From contig JANOBJ010000302.1 of NCBI GenBank assembly GCA_031411575.1, positions 1 to 9,715 of the forward strand: 9,715 bases of DNA, read 5' to 3'. Below are positions 6,059 to 9,715 of the stretch, in pieces. This DNA comes from JANOBJ01 sp031411575. Its GTDB lineage: Bacteria; Pseudomonadota; Gammaproteobacteria; Burkholderiales; Burkholderiaceae_C. The notes beneath the pieces are model-generated. The model ran no database searches and was not told the DNA's origin. It was given only the letters and a program-made list of their open reading frames with translations. The stretch's first letter is position 1; each line of letters opens with the position of its first letter. Position numbers and translations under genes: made by a program.

Positions 6059-6675
6059 GCGCCGCAGGCCGCGCGCACCTTGACCTGGGCTGCGGCACCA
6101 AGCCCCGCAACCCGTATGGCTGCGAGCGGCTCTACGGTGTGGACATACGGGCCGGGCTGCAGGCGCCCGGTGTGGTCGAGATCGTGGCGGCCAACCTGAG
6201 CGTTCAGCCCATTCCGTTTCCCGACAACCATTTCGATTCGCTCTCGGCCTACGATTTCTTCGAGCATGTGCCGCGCGTGGCACTGGACTACGCCAGTGGC
6301 ACCACGCACTTCCCGTTTGTGCAACTCATGAACGAGATCTGGCGCGTGCTCAAGCCGGGCGGCGTGCTGTACGCCGTCACGCCGGCCTACCCGCACGAGA
6401 AGGCGTTTCGCGACCCCACCCATGTCAACATCATTGCGGCCAAGACGCAGCGCTACTTCACGCGGCCCGAGTTGATCGCGCGCATGTATGGCTTCACCGG
6501 TGATTTCAGGCTGATGCGCCAGCAGCGCGTCTATATCCGAGGTGACTACGAGCCACGCCAGCCGGGGCTGGGGCGGCGAGTGCTGCGCCTGCTCGACGCG
6601 CTGGCGGGCAAGCGCGCGCACCTGGTGTGGGAGTTCGAAGCGCTCAAGCCCGACGGAGCGCCGCGTGTCGGATGA
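6055..6675 (+). CDS. SAM-dependent methyltransferase (type 11-like)
   Basis: A 206-residue class I methyltransferase of unknown substrate. SAM-binding motif I is HLDLGCGTKPRNPYG (8-22), followed by the acidic residue of motif II in LYGVDIRAG (Asp30). Next come DSLSAYDFFEHVPRV (61-75) and the motif III-like EIWRVLKPGGVLYAVTP (94-110). The start is most likely TTG at 6055, because TTGA overlaps the preceding stop exactly as the neighbouring ATGA junction does and it places motif I right at the N-terminus, as in many short methyltransferases of this kind. An upstream GTG at 5995 would overlap the zinc-finger gene by about 64 bp. The gene overlaps the glycosyltransferase by 11 bp, which suggests a glycan or glycan precursor as substrate. 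Confidence 0.85.
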   Translation: MSAAGRAHLDLGCGTKPRNPYGCERLYGVDIRAGLQAPGVVEIVAANLSVQPIPFPDNHFDSLSAYDFFEHVPRVALDYASGTTHFPFVQLMNEIWRVLKPGGVLYAVTPAYPHEKAFRDPTHVNIIAAKTQRYFTRPELIARMYGFTGDFRLMRQQRVYIRGDYEPRQPGLGRRVLRLLDALAGKRAHLVWEFEALKPDGAPRVG

Positions 6676-7534
6676 CGCCGCGCGGCCTGCGCTTGCGCAG
6701 GTCAGCGTCATCGTCGTCACCTTCAACAGCGCGCATTGCCTGCCTGATCTGGCCGGCCCGCTGGCCGACTTTCCCCACGTGACGGTGGTGGACAACGCCA
6801 GCAATGACGGCGCCGCCGCGCAAACGCGCCGCCTGATCCCGCAGGCGCGCGTGATCGAGAACCCGCGCAACCTCGGCTTTGGCGCCGCCAACAACCTGGG
6901 CCTGCGCGAGGCCACGACGCCGTACGCCCTGCTGCTCAACCCCGACTGTGAAGTCAGCGCGGCGAAAGTGCTGGAACTGCTGGCGGTGGCTCACCAGCAC
7001 CCCGATGCGGCCCTGGTGGCGCCGCAGTTGCTGCGCGAATCGGGCGCGGCCGAGATCAACTACCGCTGGCCTTCCACGCGCTGGCGCTCGCGCGGCCCGG
7101 GTGCGGATGCGCTCTGCTGTGTGGGGTTTGCGTGTGGCGCCGCGCTGCTGCTCAACCTGCGCGTGATGCGCGAGGTCGGCTTCTTTGATGAGGCGTTCTT
7201 TCTGTACTACGAAGACGACGACCTGTGCAAGCGCGTGTTCGACGCGCGCCGCGCGATCCTGCTGGTGCCCTCAGTGACGCTGGTGCACGCGTCACGCGGC
7301 TCGGTGCGCGGCACCCAACCGTGGCGCGCGGAATACCTGCGCGGCTACCACCATGCGCAGTCCAAGCTGCTGTTCACGGCCAAGCACGAAAGCGCCGCGC
7401 GCGCCCGGGCCCAGCGCTGGCGGGTGCTGGCGTTGGCGCTGCTCACGTTGCCCCTGCGCCTGCTGGCACCGGCGCCGGGTCAGGTGGCGCGGCTGGCCGG
7501 GCGCATCAGCGGGCTGTGGCACGCGCGGGTGTAA
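6665..7534 (+). CDS. Family 2 glycosyltransferase (rhamnosyltransferase-like)
   Basis: GT-A fold transferase of 289 residues that would move a nucleotide-activated sugar onto an acceptor on the inner face of the membrane. Evidence in order: VSVIVVTFNSAHCLPDL (13-29); TVVDNASNDGAAAQ (40-53); ENPRNLGFGAANNLGL (65-80), typical of the WbbL-like subgroup; LLLNPDCEV (89-97), in the position of the DXD metal site; GAALLLNLRVMREVGFFDE (158-176); and the catalytic-base region FFLYYEDDDLCKRV (178-191). The C-terminus is hydrophobic and basic (WRVLALALLTLPLRLLAP), probably for membrane association. The GTG at 6665 has GGAG at 6655-6658 and directly precedes the first conserved strand. The frame is open further upstream, but only in the shadow of the methyltransferase. 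It is the last gene of the ilvE cluster. The exact sugar cannot be told. Confidence 0.9.
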   Translation: MSDDAARPALAQVSVIVVTFNSAHCLPDLAGPLADFPHVTVVDNASNDGAAAQTRRLIPQARVIENPRNLGFGAANNLGLREATTPYALLLNPDCEVSAAKVLELLAVAHQHPDAALVAPQLLRESGAAEINYRWPSTRWRSRGPGADALCCVGFACGAALLLNLRVMREVGFFDEAFFLYYEDDDLCKRVFDARRAILLVPSVTLVHASRGSVRGTQPWRAEYLRGYHHAQSKLLFTAKHESAARARAQRWRVLALALLTLPLRLLAPAPGQVARLAGRISGLWHARV

Positions 7535-7541
7535 CGAAGCG

Positions 7542-7567
7542 CTGCTGGCGATCAGCAGTTGTATCTT
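7542..7567 (+). terminator. Possible terminator after the glycosyltransferase
   Basis: CTGCTG (7542-7547) and CAGCAG (7553-7558) form a 6-bp stem with a 5-nt loop, followed by TTGTATCTT. It begins 8 bp after the stop. The T-tract is broken and the stem is short, so it would be a weak intrinsic terminator at best. Confidence 0.35.
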
Positions 7568-7587
7568 CGCACCCACCTTTCAAGCAC

Positions 7588-7616
7588 GCAAAAAAAGGCC
7601 ACCTTGCGGTGGCCTT
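7588..7616 (-). terminator. Strong intrinsic terminator on the minus strand
   Basis: AAGGCCACC (7595-7603) and GGTGGCCTT (7608-7616) form a perfect 9-bp stem. Read on the minus strand the loop is GCAA, a stable GNRA tetraloop, and the stem runs into a tract of about seven T. On the plus strand the T-tract is missing (TTGTAAAG), so the hairpin mainly ends minus-strand RNA. The nearest upstream minus-strand gene is the histidine kinase, which stops about 230 bp earlier. Confidence 0.8.
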
Positions 7617-7720
7617 GTAAAGTCCTCGAAAGGACGTCGTTGGGATTCCTGAATCTCTTCCAATCTATTCTGTATCTTTTCTACGGGCCGGCCCGAAAGC
7701 GTTCGCCTTTTGTGGTTGTG

Positions 7721-7755
7721 ACAGCAACTGGATTAACTGTAGCTAATGTTGCTGT
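7721..7755. repeat. Interrupted inverted repeat, 12 pairs over 35 bp
   Basis: ACAGCAAC (7721-7728) is a perfect complement of GTTGCTGT (7748-7755). Inside it, ATTA (7732-7735) pairs with TAAT (7744-7747) around an 8-nt centre, leaving TGG (7729-7731) as a bulge on one side. It may be an RNA hairpin on either strand or a protein-binding site. No gene starts nearby that it would obviously regulate. Confidence 0.55.
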
Positions 7756-7800
7756 CCCGCGCATCCCGCATTTGGGGGATAAATCTGGTGAATTGACCTT

Positions 7801-7829
7801 ATTTTCGTGATTTTTTGCCAACATGCCAA
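7801..7829 (-). promoter_or_regulatory. Candidate minus-strand promoter in the gap
   Basis: TTGGCA (7829-7824) matches the -35 consensus at 5 of 6 positions and GAAAAT (7806-7801) matches the -10 at 4 of 6, with an ideal 17-nt spacer. It lies 17-45 bp after the kinase stop codon, pointing toward the terminator at 7588. In an AT-rich gap such matches arise by chance fairly easily. Confidence 0.3.
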
Positions 7830-7845
7830 TGGCGTATTGCACGAA

Positions 7846-9066
7846 TCAGGGCCGTATGGCGGGTAAATTTACGACAAAAGTGGCACCGCCGCCCGACGTC
7901 TCTTCACAGCTCACGCTTCCGGCATGCCGCTGCGTGATGGATTTCACCAATGACAGGCCCAGCCCGACGCCACCGTGCCGCTCGCTGGCCCCTGGCAGCC
8001 GGTAAAACGGCTCAAAAATGCGCTCGCGCAGGTCCGGCGGTACGCCCGGCCCCTGGTCGCTCACGCGCAGGATGGCTCGCGGCCCGTCCTGCGCCACCTG
8101 CACCGTGACCGGCCCATTGCTGTAGCGACGGGCATTTTCCAGCAGGTTGCGAAGCAGCCGCCGCAGCAGTTTGGAGACACCGTACACCACCAGCGTGCCC
8201 TGCGGGGACGGCGCGGTGTGGAGTTCGGCGCCGACACGCGCGCATTCCTCGGCGGCCAGACCGGTCAGATCCACCGCTTCCACCGTGCCCATGTCGGCCT
8301 CGCGCGCGTCCAGCCGGCTGGCCAGCAGGATTTCGTCGATCAGCTGGTCGAGTTCGGCGATGTTGCGCGAGATTTCGTCGCGCGCGTTCGGCGAGGGGTT
8401 GGTGCCCATCAGCTCCAGCCCCATGCGAATGCGCGCCAGCGGCGAGCGCAGCTCGTGCGAGGCGTTCGCCAACAGTGATTTTTGCGAAACCAGCAGCGAT
8501 TGCTGCGTGGCCATCAGGTTTTCAATGCGTTCGGCCGCGTCGTTGAAGCGGCTCGACAGATCAGCCACCTCGTCCTGGCCGCGCACCGGTACCCGCACCG
8601 ACAAATCGCCATCACCCCAGCGTTGCACGCCACGCTGCAGCGCCTCCAGCCGCTGGGTGAGCCGGCGCACGATCGGGTACACGCCCAGCGCCACGGCCGT
8701 GCCCACCAGCGCCAGCATCCAGAGAAAGCCGTAGGGCGGGCGCGTCCAGGGTGGCGGCGGCGGGCCGGGCGGGCGCCGGTTGGCGCGTGGCGGCAGCGTG
8801 ATCTGCAGCGTCTGGCCGTCTTTCAGCGTTACGTCGAATTCAATGGGCTGACCCTGCAGCCGGCCGGGCGGGGTCTGCGCCTGGCCAATCAGCTCGCCCG
8901 CCGCGTTGCGCACCAACAGTTCGCGCGGCGACGGCTGCGGCAGATTGTGCTCGGCCGCCACGCGCCAGGCCCAGCCCACCACCAGCGTCAGCACCGCCAT
9001 GCCGCCCACCACGGCAAGCCAGATGCGCAGGTAAAGCCGACGGGAAAACGCGCTGAACAGTGCCAT
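7846..9066 (-). CDS. Membrane sensor histidine kinase of a two-component system
   Basis: A 406-residue inner-membrane kinase that autophosphorylates in response to an envelope signal and passes phosphate to the regulator encoded just upstream. Order of parts: transmembrane helix 1 (about 13-34); a periplasmic sensor of about 75 residues; a proline-rich stretch (98-112); transmembrane helix 2 (about 113-131); a HAMP linker (about 132-185) with DGDLSVRVPVRGQDEVADL; the HisKA dimerisation region with phospho-acceptor His204 in ASHELRSPLARIRMGLELM; and an HATPase_c domain with the N box RNLLENARRYS (Asn307, Asn311), G1 RVSDQGPGVP (Asp337), F box IFEPFYRLPG and G2 GGVGLGLSLVKS. All catalytic motifs are present. 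The general build is that of CpxA/RstB-like kinases, but the signal is unknown. The ATG at 9066 has no clear Shine-Dalgarno. Confidence 0.93.
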   Translation of the reverse strand: MALFSAFSRRLYLRIWLAVVGGMAVLTLVVGWAWRVAAEHNLPQPSPRELLVRNAAGELIGQAQTPPGRLQGQPIEFDVTLKDGQTLQITLPPRANRRPPGPPPPPWTRPPYGFLWMLALVGTAVALGVYPIVRRLTQRLEALQRGVQRWGDGDLSVRVPVRGQDEVADLSSRFNDAAERIENLMATQQSLLVSQKSLLANASHELRSPLARIRMGLELMGTNPSPNARDEISRNIAELDQLIDEILLASRLDAREADMGTVEAVDLTGLAAEECARVGAELHTAPSPQGTLVVYGVSKLLRRLLRNLLENARRYSNGPVTVQVAQDGPRAILRVSDQGPGVPPDLRERIFEPFYRLPGASERHGGVGLGLSLVKSITQRHAGSVSCEETSGGGATFVVNLPAIRP

Positions 9067-9078
9067 GAACGCAGGGAA

Positions 9079-9256
9079 TTACTCAGCCGCCAGCGGCCGC
9101 CGCTCCGGGCCGCCCCAAGCAAGGCCAGCCCCCGAGGGGCTGAGGGCTGCGGCTCCCGGCCTGCCTGCGCAGGGCGGGACAGTCCAAGGGGACGATGCCT
9201 CTGGCAGCGTCTCGTCCAGCGAACCACACGCAGTGGGGAGCGTGGGGGCCATACGC
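9079..9256 (-). repeat. GC-rich repeat-like spacer between response regulator and kinase
   Basis: About 190 bp separate the regulator stop (9257) from the kinase start (9066). On the minus strand this spacer contains GCCCCCACGCTCCCCACTGC near its start and GCCTTGCTTGGGGCGGCCCG near its end. I remember both as parts of a GC-rich dispersed intergenic sequence in Comamonadaceae genomes; this is memory, not a search. CAGCCCC (9126-9132) and GGGGCTG (9136-9142) form a tight 7-bp hairpin with a 3-nt loop. A 57-codon frame (9252 to 9079, from ATG) runs through it but is low-complexity Pro/Ala/Gly and unlikely to be a gene. Confidence 0.5.
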
Positions 9257-9715
9257 TCAGTCCTGTTGCTTGGCGAAGACGTACCCGACCCCGCGAACGG
9301 TCAGGATGCGCTTGGGGTTCTTGGCGTCAACCTCGATGGCGGCGCGGATACGGCCCATGTGCACGTCGATCGAGCGGTCAAACGCCTCCAGTTCGCGGCC
9401 GCGCACGGCTTCCATGATCTGGTCGCGCGTGAGCACGCGGCCAGCGCGCTCGGCCAGCGCGATCAACAGGTCGAACTGGTAGGAGGTGAGATCGCAGGGC
9501 GCGTTGTCCACCATCACGCTGCGCGCATCGCGGTCGATTTCCAGCGAGCCAAAACGCATCACCTTGGCCGAGGGCGCGGCGCCTTCGCCACGGCGGCGCA
9601 GCACGGCGCGGATGCGCGCCAGCAGCTCGCGCGGCTCGAACGGCTTGGGCAGGTAATCGTCGGCACCGAGCTCCAGGCCGATGATGCGGTCCATCGGGTC
9701 GCCCTTGGCGGTGAG
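9257..9715 (-). CDS. OmpR/PhoB-family response regulator, N-terminus beyond the window
   Basis: The last 152 residues of a DNA-binding response regulator; the gene starts outside the right edge. The visible receiver part begins LTAKGDPMDRIIGLELGADD and includes the conserved Thr of LTA and the conserved Lys24 in DDYLPKPF. The phospho-acceptor Asp lies in the missing part. After a linker (RRRGEGAAPSAK) comes the winged-helix DNA-binding domain (about 55-150), with LTSYQFDLLIALAERAGRVL, TRDQIMEAVRG, the recognition helix SIDVHMGRIRAAIE, and the wing ILTVRGVGYVFA. About 80 residues are missing if the protein has the usual 230-240. It is the first gene of the pair and the partner of the kinase downstream. 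Members of this family usually control envelope or stress genes; the specific target set cannot be told. Confidence 0.95.
   Translation of the reverse strand, partial: LTAKGDPMDRIIGLELGADDYLPKPFEPRELLARIRAVLRRRGEGAAPSAKVMRFGSLEIDRDARSVMVDNAPCDLTSYQFDLLIALAERAGRVLTRDQIMEAVRGRELEAFDRSIDVHMGRIRAAIEVDAKNPKRILTVRGVGYVFAKQQD

Larger units (their letters stand above)
7588..7794 (-). ncRNA. Possible small RNA or structured 3' UTR
   Basis: This stretch is visibly AT-richer than its surroundings and has no convincing protein gene. A possible minus-strand promoter is TTGGCA (7829-7824), a 17-nt spacer and GAAAAT (7806-7801), giving a start near 7794. Ahead of the terminator is a UUCG-capped hairpin, GTCCT-TTCG-AGGAC on the minus strand (plus-strand 7622-7635). 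There is also a 12-bp palindrome CGGGCCGGCCCG (7684-7695) and a long interrupted inverted repeat (7721-7755). Tetraloop-capped stems running into a good terminator suggest functional RNA about 200 nt long. It matches no RNA family that I recognise and could equally be the 3' end of the kinase mRNA. Confidence 0.35.

Noticed and set aside
4884..6110. Minus-strand frame of 408 codons opposite ilvE
   Set aside because: Antisense to ilvE and the zinc-finger gene; no motif, and ilvE is unmistakable.
7559..7810. Plus-strand 83-codon frame in the AT-rich gap
   Set aside because: It runs through the terminator hairpin and the inverted repeat, has no Shine-Dalgarno or recognisable motif, and its codon use differs from the neighbouring genes.
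9079..9252. Minus-strand 57-codon frame between regulator and kinase
   Set aside because: Low-complexity Pro/Ala/Gly translation through a repeat-like GC-rich spacer; no domain and no good ribosome site.

Overview
The window looks like chromosome from a high-GC betaproteobacterium of the order Burkholderiales, most probably the family Comamonadaceae. This rests on codon and base composition, on an ilvE gene coupled to a small CHCC zinc-finger gene, and on a GC-rich intergenic repeat (9079-9256) of a kind I remember from Comamonadaceae. It is inference from the sequence; no search was run. All twelve genes are assigned. Eleven have a recognisable family and one is an unknown small membrane protein. 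I see no mobile element, CRISPR array, tRNA or rRNA gene.

Region 1 (1-2803, minus strand) is the upstream end of a homoprotocatechuate (4-hydroxyphenylacetate) meta-cleavage operon, in the order hpaR, hpaG1, hpaG2, hpaE. Each gene overlaps the next by 4 bp. HpaE oxidises the ring-cleavage semialdehyde, and the HpaG pair then decarboxylates and isomerises the product. HpaG, one fused protein in E. coli, is split into two genes here. hpaE carries a one-base deletion near 622 that breaks the frame, and it runs off the left edge. An AT-rich palindrome over the predicted -10 of hpaR is the likely HpaR operator.

Region 2 (2832-4269, plus strand) is radA, a DNA repair and recombination ATPase transcribed away from hpaR. 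A sequence close to the LexA (SOS) box consensus lies just before its start codon.

Region 3 (4270-4853, plus) holds an extended -10 promoter inside an inverted repeat, a strong leader stem-loop, and a 140-residue protein of unknown function with two predicted membrane segments.

Region 4 (4859-7534, plus) is a tightly coupled cluster: ilvE (branched-chain aminotransferase), a CHCC zinc-finger protein, a SAM-dependent methyltransferase with a TTG start, and a family 2 glycosyltransferase with a GTG start. The last two probably act on a surface polysaccharide or LPS.

Region 5 (7535-7845) is an AT-richer gap without a convincing protein gene. It contains a plus-strand hairpin after the glycosyltransferase, a strong minus-strand intrinsic terminator with a GCAA loop, a UUCG-capped hairpin, a long interrupted inverted repeat and a possible minus-strand promoter. 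Together they suggest a structured 3' UTR or a small RNA of about 200 nt.

Region 6 (7846-9715, minus) is a two-component system: an OmpR-type response regulator whose N-terminus lies beyond the right edge, followed by its membrane histidine kinase. They are separated by an unusual gap of about 190 bp filled by the GC-rich repeat.
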